Shown: positions 9,489 to 20,520, counted from the stretch's first letter. The stretch is 64,000 nt of DNA from Photobacterium lutimaris (GCF_003025555.1 NZ_PYMH01000017.1:1-64000), one strand, 5' to 3'. The notes: generated by a model from the letters alone, not told the origin. A program made the numbers and translations.

Positions 9489-10040
9489 CTACTTTCCAAG
9501 TTGTTTGAGGGCAAGGAATAAAGCTGTAATACTTCTCGCCTCGGCAAAGTCCAAGTGGTGCAGCAATTCCTCAGCTTGGCTAAGCGGCCAGCGAACAATC
9601 TGCAATGGCTCCGGCTCATCACCTTCGAGCTTTTCCGGGTAAAGTCCCTGTGCCAGAAATAAGGTCATCTTGCTGGAGAAGTACGACGGTGCCAGCACCA
9701 CTTCCTTGAGTGGTTGCAAATCATTCGCCCCAAAGCCGATCTCTTCTTTTAGCTCACGGTTTGCCGCTTCGGCTGCCGATTCACCTTGGTCAATCAGTCC
9801 CTTGGGGAATCCCAATTCATAGCGCTCGGTCCCTGCGGAATATTCCCGGATCAACAATAAGTCGCCTTGCTCTGACACCGGTACAACCAGTACTGCGTGA
9901 CGCGCTGAGGGTTTCATCCGCTCATAAGTCCGCTCTACACCGTTGGAAAACCGTAGGTCGAGCGATTCAATCTTGAACAGTCGGGATTGGGCAATCACTT
10001 CTGTTGCCAAAATTTCGGGTTTGTTGTGTTCCGCAGCCAT
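9489..10040 (-). CDS. nudE: ADP compounds hydrolase (Nudix)
   Basis: Hydrolyses ADP-ribose, NADH and dinucleoside polyphosphates, a housecleaning role. The 183-aa protein carries a complete Nudix box: a Gly, then ESAAEAANRELKEEIGF, matching GX5EX7REUXEEXGU. It is first of the nudE-cysQ pair and lies downstream of the T2SS operon after a hairpin. The nudE-cysQ-gsp arrangement recurs in Vibrionaceae. Confidence 0.94.
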   Translation of the reverse strand: MAAEHNKPEILATEVIAQSRLFKIESLDLRFSNGVERTYERMKPSARHAVLVVPVSEQGDLLLIREYSAGTERYELGFPKGLIDQGESAAEAANRELKEEIGFGANDLQPLKEVVLAPSYFSSKMTLFLAQGLYPEKLEGDEPEPLQIVRWPLSQAEELLHHLDFAEARSITALFLALKQLGK

Positions 10041-10152
10041 GTAATGTCCTATTCCAGGGAAAGCGGCTTACCGCAAACGACGCGGCAACCAAGACAAGAA
10101 CTGCTATTTAATGGCATGCCGCAAAGGAAATAAAGTAATTTGTGAGGAAAAC

Positions 10153-10181
10153 GTTAACCCGACGAATAAAGCCGGGTTAAC
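10153..10181 (-). terminator. Probable terminator of the T2SS operon
   Basis: A perfect 9-bp inverted repeat, GTTAACCCG / CGGGTTAAC, with a short loop. It lies 3 bp past the gspN stop and is followed on the minus strand by GTTTTCC. The T-run is weak, so termination may be partial, with read-through into nudE-cysQ possible. Confidence 0.65.
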
Positions 10182-10183
10182 AT

Positions 10184-10942
10184 TTATAGCCGTCCGCTAT
10201 AAGAAATTTTGTACTGCCCTTTAGGATCGGGGGTACCCAGCCACTTGAGCTGTTGGCCGAGTTGAGGAGGAAACTGCGCCCCGGGCTTGAACCAACCCGC
10301 CAACGAATAGGTGTTGCCAGGCGCCAGTGATGCCTGCCACTCGCTGGACACGTCATCAGAAGACTGGGAGACATCCGCCAGCAACTTACCCTGCTCACAA
10401 GCTAAATCCGCGATAACCGGGCCGGGATCTAACGCTCCCAGCGGTGAAGACACCTGTGCTGCCGTCCACGCCAGCGCACCGTCTAGCTGGGCACAGTATG
10501 GCGCTTCAAATGTATAGTCACGCAACGTCAGTTCGAGGTTGCCATTGACCAATACCGGCAAGGCTGTCGGTGAGAACTTGAGCACTTCGCTAGCAGGCAT
10601 AGAGACCAGCAGGTTCTCGGCAAACGGCCCGCTTCCGGCATAGCCTACAATACCCCGCCCCTGCAGTTTCATCTCACTGCCCTGACCAAACCGGACATCC
10701 AACTTCAGCTTGCCGGTCAGCAAGGAGAGCACTTGCATATCCCACTGTACCCGACCGAAGTTTTTACCCTGCCAACGGATCTGACTGGCCGAGCCCTGCC
10801 AAGGTGTCCCCCGGATCCCCGAAACATCTAAGCCCCGGATATTCGGTGCCTGTTGCCATACCCAACTCGCCGGAATATGAGCCACCAGGCTGCCCACTAA
10901 TACCGCGCCAAACGAGGCGCCCAGTAATAACTTATACTTCAC
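10184..10942 (-). CDS. gspN: Type II secretion system protein N
   Basis: A 252-aa protein with one N-terminal membrane anchor (about residues 5-25) and a periplasmic domain. GspN is an accessory T2SS component present in Vibrio and some other species and often dispensable. It is last in the gspC-N operon, 2 bp after gspM. Confidence 0.92.
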   Translation of the reverse strand: MKYKLLLGASFGAVLVGSLVAHIPASWVWQQAPNIRGLDVSGIRGTPWQGSASQIRWQGKNFGRVQWDMQVLSLLTGKLKLDVRFGQGSEMKLQGRGIVGYAGSGPFAENLLVSMPASEVLKFSPTALPVLVNGNLELTLRDYTFEAPYCAQLDGALAWTAAQVSSPLGALDPGPVIADLACEQGKLLADVSQSSDDVSSEWQASLAPGNTYSLAGWFKPGAQFPPQLGQQLKWLGTPDPKGQYKISYSGRL

Positions 10943-10944
10943 AA

Positions 10945-11421
10945 TTACCCCCGCCCTAACTGCAAGCGGTTAACCTCGACCACACCAGTACGATCAGCTT
11001 TCGACACATCCAAGAACTGGGCATCGATACCATGCTCATCACGCAAAAAAGCCAGCCAGTTGATCAGCGTATTAAAGGGCAGCGGCTGGACCCATACCTG
11101 TACCGATTCACTGCGTGGCTGCATCCGGATCAATTCAATATTGAACTGGCGAGTCGTTTCATTGACCACCTGGTTCAACCCTTTATCGCTCACTGAACCT
11201 GTCGCGCCGCTAGCACCGCGCAGCGACAGAATTTCATCGGCCTTGGTTTTCACCCAGCTCAGTAACTGGCGCTCGCTCTGCAGGCGACGTTCGGTGTTAT
11301 CCGCCGACGCTGCCATCGGTTGCCATATTCCCCAGTAGAGAACCGCAACGAACAAGGCCGCTCCCCCGCCTAATACCAATTTCTGCTCCCGCTGGTTCAA
11401 GCCTTTCCACCACGCGTTCAT
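10945..11421 (-). CDS. gspM: Type II secretion system inner-membrane protein M
   Basis: A 158-aa bitopic protein with a short cytoplasmic tail, a hydrophobic helix at about residues 17-35 and a small ferredoxin-like periplasmic domain. GspM binds GspL and is part of the inner-membrane assembly platform. Its start overlaps the gspL stop by 4 bp, implying translational coupling. Confidence 0.93.
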   Translation of the reverse strand: MNAWWKGLNQREQKLVLGGGAALFVAVLYWGIWQPMAASADNTERRLQSERQLLSWVKTKADEILSLRGASGATGSVSDKGLNQVVNETTRQFNIELIRMQPRSESVQVWVQPLPFNTLINWLAFLRDEHGIDAQFLDVSKADRTGVVEVNRLQLGRG

Positions 11422-12689
11422 GATTTTCTCCTTAGTACGATGGCACCGGTTACCTGATTCCCCTCACGGTTCAGCTGCCCAAGTTCGACCTCGAAGTCTT
11501 CATCCAACATGGTTCTTAGCTGCTCGAAATGCTGGAACTCAGAGGCGACCGCCTGGAAGCGCATTTCATTGCGGTTCTGATCATAACGAAAGTTCTGCAC
11601 CGACAACTGCGAGACCTTGGCCAATGATGGCTGGAGCTCTGCCAGCCAATGCAGAATACCTTCCGTACTGCCTCCGCCACCCAAGCGGGACAGCTCACTG
11701 TTCATTTGTCGCTTGAGGTAACTCTGCGACGGCACGCGCTGGAACTGAGGCAGTACCTGGCGGAAAATACGCTCACTCTCTGCCTTATAGGCCAGCGCTT
11801 GCTGCTCCATCGCCTGTACTGAAATGACATGCTCTGCCACCAATACCGCCATCAGCACCCCGGCAGCAATAGCCACCTTGCGCCATGGCTTAAGGAACTT
11901 ACGCCACGCTGGTTGTTGCTTATATCGGCCCGAGAGCAAGTTCGCCTTGCTCTCTGCGGCTCCCTGCGCTAGCAGTTGCATTACCAGCTCAGGCGTTTCA
12001 GCCACCCATTGACCCGGCATATTTTCAGGGGCAGGGGTGTAATAATGCACCACAAGATCATCATCTAGCGCGACTTCCTCCGGTTCAGGCAGATCATCCG
12101 TGTCAGCCTGTGCGCTATGTGTGTCTTGCTCACCGGCCACTCTCTGTGTCTCAAGCCATGGCGCCAGCCAGGCGCGCTCAGCACCAATCCCTAGAGATCC
12201 CGACTGGCGGATCAACCACATGCCATCGAGCTCAGCGGCGGTAAAGCCGTTGTCGAACAGCGGCAGACACAAACAGTCGGGCAGCAAAGCCTTTATTTCT
12301 ATACCAGCATCTTCCAGCGCCGCTAACCATAGCGCCACTTTTTGATGCTCGACCACCGCGACCTGAGCCATATCACCGCTTTTCTGAAGCAGATGTACAT
12401 GCAAGCTATCCACATCCTGCGCCAGCTCTTCTTCCAGTAAGAACGGCAATACCGCCGACAGCTGCCGGCTACTGCCAGCTGGAATGGCGATCTCGGTCAG
12501 CAATACATCGCCCGCCGGTACCAATCCATAGACAACGCGCTGGCTGGCATAATCGGCAATCTCGCTCAGCTGGCTGATCGCCTCAAGCTGGCCTGATGCG
12601 ATAACTTCTTTTTGCTGTGGCGACCAGACAAGCCATTGCACCGGCTGATCAGCACGGCTACTTAGCCTGATTGTCAGAAATTCGCTCAC
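11418..12689 (-). CDS. gspL: Type II secretion system protein L
   Basis: A 423-aa platform protein. Its cytoplasmic actin-like N-terminal domain recruits the GspE ATPase. A single membrane helix lies at about residue 270 (VAIAAGVLMAVLVAEHVI), followed by a periplasmic ferredoxin-like domain. The N-terminus MSEFLTIRLSS matches Vibrio EpsL. The start overlaps the end of gspK by 32 bp. Confidence 0.95.
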   Translation of the reverse strand: MSEFLTIRLSSRADQPVQWLVWSPQQKEVIASGQLEAISQLSEIADYASQRVVYGLVPAGDVLLTEIAIPAGSSRQLSAVLPFLLEEELAQDVDSLHVHLLQKSGDMAQVAVVEHQKVALWLAALEDAGIEIKALLPDCLCLPLFDNGFTAAELDGMWLIRQSGSLGIGAERAWLAPWLETQRVAGEQDTHSAQADTDDLPEPEEVALDDDLVVHYYTPAPENMPGQWVAETPELVMQLLAQGAAESKANLLSGRYKQQPAWRKFLKPWRKVAIAAGVLMAVLVAEHVISVQAMEQQALAYKAESERIFRQVLPQFQRVPSQSYLKRQMNSELSRLGGGGSTEGILHWLAELQPSLAKVSQLSVQNFRYDQNRNEMRFQAVASEFQHFEQLRTMLDEDFEVELGQLNREGNQVTGAIVLRRKS

Positions 12690-13689
12690 TCACTCCTCCA
12701 TAACGGCGACGCACTACCGTCACCGTGTCTTCACTATCTCGTTTGAGCAAGGCCACTAACCTCACCCTAGACCGATCGACCAATACCTCGGTATCCATCT
12801 GAAAATAATCACTACTGATCGCCAAGAAATCCTTGGCCTGATCTTTTACCGAAGCATCCACACTGGCCAGCTGTGACTCACCGAGAAAATCATCAACATT
12901 ATCCCAGCCATCATATGGCCGGTCAGCAATCAACTTCTGGGCATCCGACAGCGACAACCGTGGTGAGAACAGTGCCACCAAGATAGGCGCCTGCTGCTCG
13001 AACAGCGTATTGACATTAATCGCCAGCGTCGTCGTGGGGATGGCACAGATCTGATGGCGCAACTTATCAAAAATAGCCGCCGTTACACCGTTCACGGCTC
13101 GCAACTCACTGGCATCGGCCATCCAATCTCGCGGGGGAAGGTAAGGCGGACGAAAGCCTTCATAGGTACTGTCGCCAGCCCCAAAGGCAGCATTGACTTT
13201 CTCATCTGTGTCGACGTATTCCCATACCGAGTCGGCGACGACCTCGGCGTCATAGCTATCGACACCGGTTTCTTCTATCAAGGTCTGCAGTACCGTCACG
13301 ATATAGGGCTTGGTACTGCTCCCGGTTGTCGGTTGAACACCCGACAGGGCATTGAGGTTAAAGCACGCCTGGCGATCGATAATATCACCAATGGCCTCTC
13401 CGCCCTCAAGCGGATAACGCTGGCCCTGAGTGGCCCAAGCCTGACTCAGGTTGACCGTATCGCTATCGTCAATCCCTTGCTTGATCGCCACCTTGGCCAA
13501 CTCTTCCATCCCCTGCGCATACCAATAGGCCTGCTGATTCTGGATTTGATTTTCGACCCGGTAAAAATTGAGGTGGAGCCGTTCGGTCATCTGCACCGCC
13601 AGTAAGGTCATCAGCGACAGCAGCAACAGCACCACAATCAGAGCAACACCACGCTGCTGCCTGAACGGCGTGAAATTATTCATCATCAC
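12658..13689 (-). CDS. gspK: Type II secretion minor pseudopilin K
   Basis: A 343-aa minor pseudopilin that caps the pseudopilus tip with GspI and GspJ. The prepilin peptidase site is RG|VALIVV. It lacks the usual Glu at +5, which is typical of GspK. The start is probably the first of three consecutive Met codons. It overlaps gspJ by 14 bp and gspL by 32 bp. Confidence 0.95.
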   Translation of the reverse strand: MMMNNFTPFRQQRGVALIVVLLLLSLMTLLAVQMTERLHLNFYRVENQIQNQQAYWYAQGMEELAKVAIKQGIDDSDTVNLSQAWATQGQRYPLEGGEAIGDIIDRQACFNLNALSGVQPTTGSSTKPYIVTVLQTLIEETGVDSYDAEVVADSVWEYVDTDEKVNAAFGAGDSTYEGFRPPYLPPRDWMADASELRAVNGVTAAIFDKLRHQICAIPTTTLAINVNTLFEQQAPILVALFSPRLSLSDAQKLIADRPYDGWDNVDDFLGESQLASVDASVKDQAKDFLAISSDYFQMDTEVLVDRSRVRLVALLKRDSEDTVTVVRRRYGGVSERISDNQAK

Positions 13690-14362
13690 CTGCCTCTAAA
13701 GCCGAGGTCGGCAGCATATACACCCGCTCGATATCGCCGTAGTCCTCAAGCGTCAGTTTTATCATCACCCCTTCCGGCAAAGCGGCAGGCTTGTCCCAGG
13801 TTTCCAGCCACGTCTTGTCGCTGTAGAACCGGAATGACATCGCCTCGACTCCGGGCAAGAGCCCCCTAACCAAGGCTTCAGTGCCCACCACACTGTCTGG
13901 ATAACGGAACCAGACCCGCTCCAGCTGTTCGTCGACAATCCGATAGCCAACCTTGACGTTCTCTCCGCGCGGAAACATCTGCTGTGGGTTCTGCCACCCG
14001 GTACGGGTAAACAAAATGCCGTAGCTCGACGAGTCCAGCAGGTACTCCCGGCTCTGGAATATCCGGTCACTGACAGCCTCCCCCTGATTGCGCACCTTAC
14101 GGGCAACCACCTGGCGAAAATCATTGTCCATCATGATCATGGCTCGCTGGATGTCTTTAAGCCGCTCGCTATGCTCACGAGACTGGGCATCGCTTCGCTG
14201 TACCCCGTTCATTACCTGATAGGCCGACAGACTCAGCATGGCAAATACGGCAATGGCCACCAGCACTTCCAGCAAGGTAAAACCAGACTGGCCAGATTTG
14301 TTTTGACCGGCTACGTAATGGCGAGACATGCGCTGGCGGGAGGTAGAATTAATTCTCAACAT
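13676..14362 (-). CDS. gspJ: Type II secretion minor pseudopilin J
   Basis: A 228-aa tip pseudopilin with the type IV prepilin signal SG|FTLLEVLVAI at about residues 26-36. The leader is longer than usual if the first ATG is used. A downstream ATG at 14329 gives a shorter leader but has no Shine-Dalgarno. It overlaps both flanking gsp genes. Confidence 0.94.
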   Translation of the reverse strand: MLRINSTSRQRMSRHYVAGQNKSGQSGFTLLEVLVAIAVFAMLSLSAYQVMNGVQRSDAQSREHSERLKDIQRAMIMMDNDFRQVVARKVRNQGEAVSDRIFQSREYLLDSSSYGILFTRTGWQNPQQMFPRGENVKVGYRIVDEQLERVWFRYPDSVVGTEALVRGLLPGVEAMSFRFYSDKTWLETWDKPAALPEGVMIKLTLEDYGDIERVYMLPTSALEAGDDE

Positions 14363-14726
14363 AGGTTCTCAGTGACACCACCGACTTCTTGCGCGCTTCA
14401 TCTGTTGCTACCGTCACATCCAGTGCCCGCAGGAAGCCGTCTGCGGTTTTGGTGCTTTTAATCGACCAATACCAGTCACGTCCAGCCAGCTCGGATTTCC
14501 CGCGTTTGACCGACGTCGGGATCTCACCCGACAATCTAACTTTGGCCATTTCATTATCAGCCACCATGGCGGCAAACGTTTTTTCCTCAAGATAACCCAA
14601 GGTATTGAGGTGCTGGCTAACCGCTCTCATCACACTGAGTGCTGCCGTCGCAAACACCGCCAGTGCCACCAACACCTCAAGTAAGGTCATGCCCCGATCA
14701 CGCCGGGTGGTCAATGGGTGTTTCAC
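14349..14726 (-). CDS. gspI: Type II secretion minor pseudopilin I
   Basis: A 125-aa minor pseudopilin that nucleates the tip complex. The prepilin cleavage site is RG|MTLLEVLVAL at about residues 12-22, with Met at +1 as is common in GspI. It overlaps the gspH stop by 4 bp and gspJ by 14 bp. Confidence 0.94.
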   Translation of the reverse strand: MKHPLTTRRDRGMTLLEVLVALAVFATAALSVMRAVSQHLNTLGYLEEKTFAAMVADNEMAKVRLSGEIPTSVKRGKSELAGRDWYWSIKSTKTADGFLRALDVTVATDEARKKSVVSLRTYVEN

Positions 14727-15319
14727 TGCTGGGTGTTCTCCTGCACGCTGGCGATAGTCTCGCCCGGCGGCAACAGGAACAACTGACCCAATTCATCGGC
14801 CTGTACTCGCCAAAACTGGTTCTCGCCCGTCACTTCAAACTCCAACGAAAAAGGGGTGTATTCCCCACTGGCCATCACCACCACCTGCGGGGGTTTTATC
14901 TTGTCTTTGTCAGTTTGCTCAGCAAACAAGTCTTCATTAAACAGCGAGCCCGGCTTGAACAAGCGATCCTTGTCCTGCCAGGAGTAACTGCCAATTTCCA
15001 CAACCAAACGGATCTCTTCGGGCATCTCCACCTCGGTGAAGAACTTCGAAGATTCCAGTGGCTGCCAGTCCTGACTGGTTAGCTGAAGAAACTGGTACCG
15101 ATTACGCTCAATCCGCACACCGTAGTCGTAACCATTGAGCAAAGCATCCTCGCCCAGCAGCTGGACGAGGTAGTGAAAGCGCGCAGCTTCCTTCCTGACG
15201 TTATCCTCCTTGCTCTCGGGCAAGGCCACGATAACGGCCACGGCACTGGTTGCCAAAAGCACCAGTACCAGCAGTATCTCTATCAGGGTAAAACCCGCTG
15301 CACGCTTACTTATCATCAC
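14723..15319 (-). CDS. gspH: Type II secretion minor pseudopilin H
   Basis: A 198-aa minor pseudopilin linking the tip complex to the GspG filament. The prepilin signal is AG|FTLIEILLVLV at about residues 8-19. It starts 3 bp after gspG ends. Confidence 0.94.
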   Translation of the reverse strand: MMISKRAAGFTLIEILLVLVLLATSAVAVIVALPESKEDNVRKEAARFHYLVQLLGEDALLNGYDYGVRIERNRYQFLQLTSQDWQPLESSKFFTEVEMPEEIRLVVEIGSYSWQDKDRLFKPGSLFNEDLFAEQTDKDKIKPPQVVVMASGEYTPFSLEFEVTGENQFWRVQADELGQLFLLPPGETIASVQENTQQ

Positions 15320-15322
15320 AAC

Positions 15323-15757
15323 TTAGAAGTCCAGCATGTTCCAGTTACCGATATCGGTATTGATACCTTCACCGCCTTCCTGACCATCAGCACCCAGGCT
15401 GAAAATATCGACGGCGCCGTGCTCACCCGGCATCACGTACTGGTATGGATTGCCCCAAGGATCGTTTGGCAAACGGCGGATATAACCACCATCGCGGTAA
15501 TTACGCGGCTCCGGGCTGGAAGAAGGCTTGCTCACCAATGCCTCAAGGCCCTGATCCGTAGTTGGGTACACACTGTTATCCAGTTTGTACATGTCCAATG
15601 ACTGCTCTAACGCGCTGATATCGGTCACGACTTTCTGCTGATCGGCTTTTTCCTTGTTACCTAATAGGTTAGGTACCACCAAGCTGGCCAATACCCCAAG
15701 GATAACGATCACGACCATGACTTCCAGCAGCGTAAAGCCGCGTTGTTTGCGTTGCAT
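15323..15757 (-). CDS. gspG: Type II secretion major pseudopilin G
   Basis: The main pseudopilus subunit, 144 aa, with the prepilin site RG|FTLLEVMVVIVI and the calcium-site C-terminal region typical of GspG. An upstream in-frame ATG at 15772 overlaps the Shine-Dalgarno GGAGG itself; that GGAGG lies 8 nt before the ATG at 15757, which is therefore taken as the start. Confidence 0.96.
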   Translation of the reverse strand: MQRKQRGFTLLEVMVVIVILGVLASLVVPNLLGNKEKADQQKVVTDISALEQSLDMYKLDNSVYPTTDQGLEALVSKPSSSPEPRNYRDGGYIRRLPNDPWGNPYQYVMPGEHGAVDIFSLGADGQEGGEGINTDIGNWNMLDF

Positions 15758-15775
15758 TGAGAAAACCTCCAAAAA

Positions 15776-16996
15776 TTACATTCCGACCATATTGTTCAAA
15801 GCAATGATCGGCATAAGGGTAGCAATAACAATAAACATCACGATGCCAGCCATCGCGACGATCAATAAGGGTTCAAAAATTCCGAGCGCCATATTTACCA
15901 GCGACTCGAAATCACGGTCTTGGTTGTCGGCAGCACGGGTAAGCATCTGCTCGAGTTCCCCACTGCGCTCACCACTGGCAATCATGTGCAGCATCATCGG
16001 GGGAAAGATTTTGGTCTGCTCCAGCGAAACCCGAAGGCTCGAGCCTTCGCGCACCTTGTCTGCCGCTTCGCGGATCTGCTGGTTGACCCAGGTGTTGGTC
16101 ATCACATCCGACGCCACTTTCATGCCTTCCAGCAGCGGAATGGCACTCGACGTACAAATAGACAGCGTCCGGGCAAAGCGTGAGGTGCTTAGGCCCCGGG
16201 CAACTTTACCGATGACCGGTAAGCGCATGACCCAGCGGTCCCACTTCAGCCGGAAGTCCGGCCGCTTGAGGGCTATCTTGAGCAGCATCACCACAGCCGC
16301 GATAACCAGCAATACCACCAAGCCCCAGTTCTGGACAAAGTCACTGGCGGCCAGCAAGATTTCGGTAATGGTCGGCAACTGTTGGCCCATCTGGACAAAC
16401 TGATCGACAATCTTCGGGACCACGGTGGCCAACAAAAAGGCTACCACGGCAATCGCGATCAACGTCAGCATGGTTGGGTAGATCATTGCCTGCTGCAGTT
16501 TGCTGCGCATTTTTTGGCGATTTTCAGTGTAATCCGCCAAGCGGTTCAACACGGTATCCAGGTGACCAGATTTTTCACCCGCCGCCACCATGGCCCGAAA
16601 CAGCTGATCAAAGATGTGCGGATATTCCGCCAATGAATCGGAAAGGGTATACCCTTCGACCACCCGGGAACGAACCGCCAACAGCATGTTTTTCAGCCGT
16701 GGTTTCTCGCTCTGCTCGGCCACGGCCTTCAGGCACTCTTCAAGAGGCATCGATGCCTGTACCAAGGTTGCCAACTGACGGGTGATCAGTGACAGTTCAG
16801 TGGTACTGATCCCCCGGCGTAGCTGAAAACCGCCACTGGCTTTTTTCTTCTCGCGCTCGCGGGTCTGTACCACTTCTACCGGGATCATCCCCTGCTCACG
16901 GAGTTGCTGACGAATTTGCCGCGCCGTATCTCCTTCAAGGACCCCTTTCTTCTGGCGTCCTTTGGCATCCAGGGCTTTGTATTCAAACGCCGCCAT
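15776..16996 (-). CDS. gspF: Type II secretion inner-membrane platform protein F
   Basis: A 406-aa polytopic protein at the centre of the assembly platform. It has two repeated T2SSF cytoplasmic domains and three hydrophobic segments, at about residues 170-195, 220-240 and 375-400. It lies between gspE (3 bp) and gspG. Confidence 0.96.
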   Translation of the reverse strand: MAAFEYKALDAKGRQKKGVLEGDTARQIRQQLREQGMIPVEVVQTREREKKKASGGFQLRRGISTTELSLITRQLATLVQASMPLEECLKAVAEQSEKPRLKNMLLAVRSRVVEGYTLSDSLAEYPHIFDQLFRAMVAAGEKSGHLDTVLNRLADYTENRQKMRSKLQQAMIYPTMLTLIAIAVVAFLLATVVPKIVDQFVQMGQQLPTITEILLAASDFVQNWGLVVLLVIAAVVMLLKIALKRPDFRLKWDRWVMRLPVIGKVARGLSTSRFARTLSICTSSAIPLLEGMKVASDVMTNTWVNQQIREAADKVREGSSLRVSLEQTKIFPPMMLHMIASGERSGELEQMLTRAADNQDRDFESLVNMALGIFEPLLIVAMAGIVMFIVIATLMPIIALNNMVGM

Positions 16997-16999
16997 CGG

Positions 17000-18502
17000 T
17001 TAGCCCTCCTTGGTCACCCGCATTACTTCCTCAAGGGTAGTAATACCGGCTCTAACTTTGGACAAGCCATCATCACGAATGCTTGGGGTATAGGAGCGAA
17101 TGGCTTTTTCAATCGCCATCTCACCGGCTTCAGCGTGGATCAACTCCTGGACTGAATCATCGATCATCAACAATTCATGGATACCGGTTCGACCACGGTA
17201 CCCTTTGCTGTTACAGGCTTCACAGCCTTTAGCATGGTAAAGGATCAGACTCTCTTCTGCCGAGAGGCCGAACAGCTTCTTCTGCTCGGTATCGGCGTCA
17301 TACGGTTCACGGCAGGTCGGGCAAAGGGTCCGGACAAGACGCTGTGCCAGTACCCCAAGCAGGGAAGAGGACACCAAAAAAGGCTCAATCCCCATATCAC
17401 GCAATCGGGTAATCGCACCCACTGCGGTATTGGTGTGCAGGGTCGACATTACCATGTGGCCGGTCAACGAGGCCTGCACCGCGATAGAGGCCGTTTCAAG
17501 GTCTCGGATCTCACCGACCATCACCACGTCGGGATCCTGACGCAAGATAGCACGTAAGCCACGGGCAAACGTCATGTCCACTTTCGGGTTAACCTGAGTC
17601 TGGCCGATACCGTCGATATCAAATTCAATCGGGTCTTCAACCGTCAGGATATTACGCTCTCTGCCGTTAAGCTCCTGCAGGCCAGCATACAAGGTGGTCG
17701 ACTTACCCGAACCTGTCGGGCCGGTCACCAGAATAATGCCGTGCGGACGTTCAATAAGGTGGCGGAAGTTGGCATGGTTAGCTTCGGTCATTCCCAAGCT
17801 ATAGAGATCCAGTCGGGTTGCGTTTTTGTCGAGCAAGCGCAGTACCACCCGCTCGCCATGGGAGGACGGCATGGTTGATACACGCACATCCACCGCACGG
17901 CCACCTATCCGCAACGAAATACGGCCATCCTGCGGTACCCGCTTCTCGGCAATATCCAACCGGGCCATTACCTTGATACGCGATACCAGCAACGGGGCCA
18001 ATTTACGGCTCGGCTGTAAAACTTCACGCAGTACGCCATCAACCCGGAAACGAATAGACAACACTTTCTCGAACGTCTCGATGTGGATATCCGACGCAGC
18101 TTCTTTGATCGCTTCGGCCAACATGGCATTGATCAGCTTGATGATAGGTGCGTCATCTTCCGACTCAAGCAAGTCCTCGGTTTCGGGTAACTCTTCAGCC
18201 AACGCGAAGAAGTCATCGCTGTCCGAACCGAGATCTTCCATCAACTGGCGGGCTTCGGAGGAGTCACGCTGGTACGCCTCGGTCAATTTAAGCTCGAACG
18301 CTTTGTCTTCCAATGGATACGGGACAAAACTGCCACCTGCCACCCGGCGGATTTCCGCCAGTACCGAACCAGAGATCTGGCCGCTGTAATACAGCGCGAC
18401 ATTTTGCTCCAATACTTCAAGCACCACCCGGTGGCGCTTGGCAAAAGAGAAAGGCAGCCGGAACAGCGGCTGCTTATCCTGTTCCTGGCTCAAATCATGC
18501 AT
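17000..18502 (-). CDS. gspE: Type II secretion ATPase E
   Basis: A 500-aa hexameric cytoplasmic ATPase that powers pseudopilus assembly. Motifs are Walker [14 protein letters not shown], the Asp box [12 protein letters not shown], a Walker-B-like [10 protein letters not shown] region, and a zinc-binding four-Cys motif (CPTC and CEAC). Its start codon overlaps the gspD stop by 1 bp (TAATG). Confidence 0.97.
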   Translation of the reverse strand: MHDLSQEQDKQPLFRLPFSFAKRHRVVLEVLEQNVALYYSGQISGSVLAEIRRVAGGSFVPYPLEDKAFELKLTEAYQRDSSEARQLMEDLGSDSDDFFALAEELPETEDLLESEDDAPIIKLINAMLAEAIKEAASDIHIETFEKVLSIRFRVDGVLREVLQPSRKLAPLLVSRIKVMARLDIAEKRVPQDGRISLRIGGRAVDVRVSTMPSSHGERVVLRLLDKNATRLDLYSLGMTEANHANFRHLIERPHGIILVTGPTGSGKSTTLYAGLQELNGRERNILTVEDPIEFDIDGIGQTQVNPKVDMTFARGLRAILRQDPDVVMVGEIRDLETASIAVQASLTGHMVMSTLHTNTAVGAITRLRDMGIEPFLVSSSLLGVLAQRLVRTLCPTCREPYDADTEQKKLFGLSAEESLILYHAKGCEACNSKGYRGRTGIHELLMIDDSVQELIHAEAGEMAIEKAIRSYTPSIRDDGLSKVRAGITTLEEVMRVTKEG

Positions 18503-20520
18503 TACGGTTTGCCCTCCAACTGGGCAACAAAGGCGCGAACCTCAGGCGGCAACGCAATATCTTCACCGTATCTCGGCAGTACCGGCATTTCCATATCCGG
18601 CATCAAGCGCAGACCCTGATCCGCTTTGTATAGCTGCTCGGCGCGGATGTAATTGTACTTACGCTGGGTGATACCATCGGCCGTCACCCCATCGCGGATA
18701 ATTGTCGGCTTGATAAACACCATCAGGTTGGTCTTGGCCGTGGTGGTGTTGGTCGATTTGAACAGGTGACCGAGGACCGGAATATCCCCCAGGATAGGGA
18801 TCTTCTGCTCACTCTCATTGGTTTGCTCTTGGATCAGGCCCCCCAGTGCCAGCATCTGACCGTCTTGGATCAGCACGCTGGTCGTGAGCTGGCGCTTGGA
18901 GAAACGGACGTCGACGGCACCATCGGCCCCCAGAACGTTAGAGACTTCCTGCTCGATTTTCAGTTGGACCGAGTCCCCTTCGTTGATCTGAGGCGTCACA
19001 TTCAGCTTGATGCCCACTTCTTTTCGCTCAACGGTCTGGAACGGGTTATCATTGTTCGAGCTCGAGGTCGAGCCTGTCACAACCGGGACTTCCTCACCGA
19101 CAATGAATGAAGCTTCGCCATTGTCCATCACGGTAATACTCGGCGATGATAGAATATTGGAATTACGATCTGAGGCAACGGCATTGACCAGCATAGTCCA
19201 GTCACCCATCATGATCCCCAGCGCCGCACCGTTGACCCCCCCCAGCACACTGGCCAAGGTACTAAAATCACCGTCTTCAGTAATAGTACGGGTCTGCTCA
19301 ATACCATTGGCATCGAGATAAGTTTCAGTTCGAGTTGAAGTTTTAGCGTCTTCAAGACCGATAGCATACTGGGAAATCGGTACACCCGAATTACCGAACT
19401 GGATCACTCCACCGTCAGTGGTGCCCCACTGAACACCGAAGTTGACCCCGTCACCTTCAGCAAGTTCGACAATCATCGCTTCGATCAGTACCTGGGCACG
19501 GCGGATATCCAACTGAGCAATGATATTTTCCAGTGCACGCATAATATCTGGCGGCGCGGTCAAGATCAGCGAGTTGGTATCAACGTGGGCCGAAATCATG
19601 ACTTGGGAATTACTGCTGGATGTCGCTTTGGCGTTACCCTGCTTTTCTGCCTGCAGGTTATCGGATACCCCCTTAAGGACATCGACCATCTCTTCGGCGT
19701 TGGCATATTTCAAATAAACCACGCGGTTGTTACCCGACGAGGCCATTTCAACATCCAACTGGCGGATCAGACGGCGAAGCCGGTCACGCACCTGCGGGTC
19801 CCCCGATAGCAAAACCGAGTTAGTACGATCATCTGCAACTAACTTAGGTTGCAGGAATTCAGGCGTTGATTTCGCATCAGCCGTCTTGTTCAACGCATCG
19901 ACGATACGGACCATTTCCGCCGCAGAAGCATTGCGCAATTCGACCACATCGATCTCTTTGTCACCGGCACGGTCAACCCGCTCGATAATTTCCGCCAAGC
20001 GGTTCACGGTTGCCGCACGCCCGGTGATCATAATGATATTGGCCGGGTCGTAGTGCACCACATTACCGGCACCAGCGTTATCGTTCAGCTGACGCAGCAG
20101 CGGCGACAACTCACGTACCGATACATTGCGAACCGCGATAACGCGCGTTACAACCTGATCACCGGTGATGTTGCTGTTATCGCCCACCACAGGGATAGCT
20201 GAGATCTTGGCATCTTTATCACGGACAACCTTGAGTACACCGTTCTCCATTTCAACCACGGCAAAACCATAGACTTCGAGTACATTCAGGAAAAACTGGT
20301 AGTACTGCTCATCATTGAGCAAATCATAACTGCGAACGTTGACCTGACCACGCACCGCCGGATCCACGATGATGGTTTTCTGCAGGTTCCGCCCTACGAT
20401 GTTAATAAACTCCTGAATGTCTGTTCCTTTGAAGCTGGCACTAAACTCACTCGCCAATGCAGAACTGCACATCAAGCTGCCTAATAACCAGAGGGCACTT
20501 TTACCCATCCATTTTTTCAC
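18502..20520 (-). CDS. gspD: Type II secretion outer-membrane secretin D
   Basis: The 672-aa outer-membrane channel. A Sec signal peptide (about 1-23) is followed by the N0-N3 periplasmic domains and the secretin C-domain, containing [12 protein letters not shown] and [10 protein letters not shown], with a C-terminal tail for pilotin interaction. The N0 domain should bind GspC, encoded 38 bp upstream. Confidence 0.97.
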   Translation of the reverse strand: MKKWMGKSALWLLGSLMCSSALASEFSASFKGTDIQEFINIVGRNLQKTIIVDPAVRGQVNVRSYDLLNDEQYYQFFLNVLEVYGFAVVEMENGVLKVVRDKDAKISAIPVVGDNSNITGDQVVTRVIAVRNVSVRELSPLLRQLNDNAGAGNVVHYDPANIIMITGRAATVNRLAEIIERVDRAGDKEIDVVELRNASAAEMVRIVDALNKTADAKSTPEFLQPKLVADDRTNSVLLSGDPQVRDRLRRLIRQLDVEMASSGNNRVVYLKYANAEEMVDVLKGVSDNLQAEKQGNAKATSSSNSQVMISAHVDTNSLILTAPPDIMRALENIIAQLDIRRAQVLIEAMIVELAEGDGVNFGVQWGTTDGGVIQFGNSGVPISQYAIGLEDAKTSTRTETYLDANGIEQTRTITEDGDFSTLASVLGGVNGAALGIMMGDWTMLVNAVASDRNSNILSSPSITVMDNGEASFIVGEEVPVVTGSTSSSNNDNPFQTVERKEVGIKLNVTPQINEGDSVQLKIEQEVSNVLGADGAVDVRFSKRQLTTSVLIQDGQMLALGGLIQEQTNESEQKIPILGDIPVLGHLFKSTNTTTAKTNLMVFIKPTIIRDGVTADGITQRKYNYIRAEQLYKADQGLRLMPDMEMPVLPRYGEDIALPPEVRAFVAQLEGKP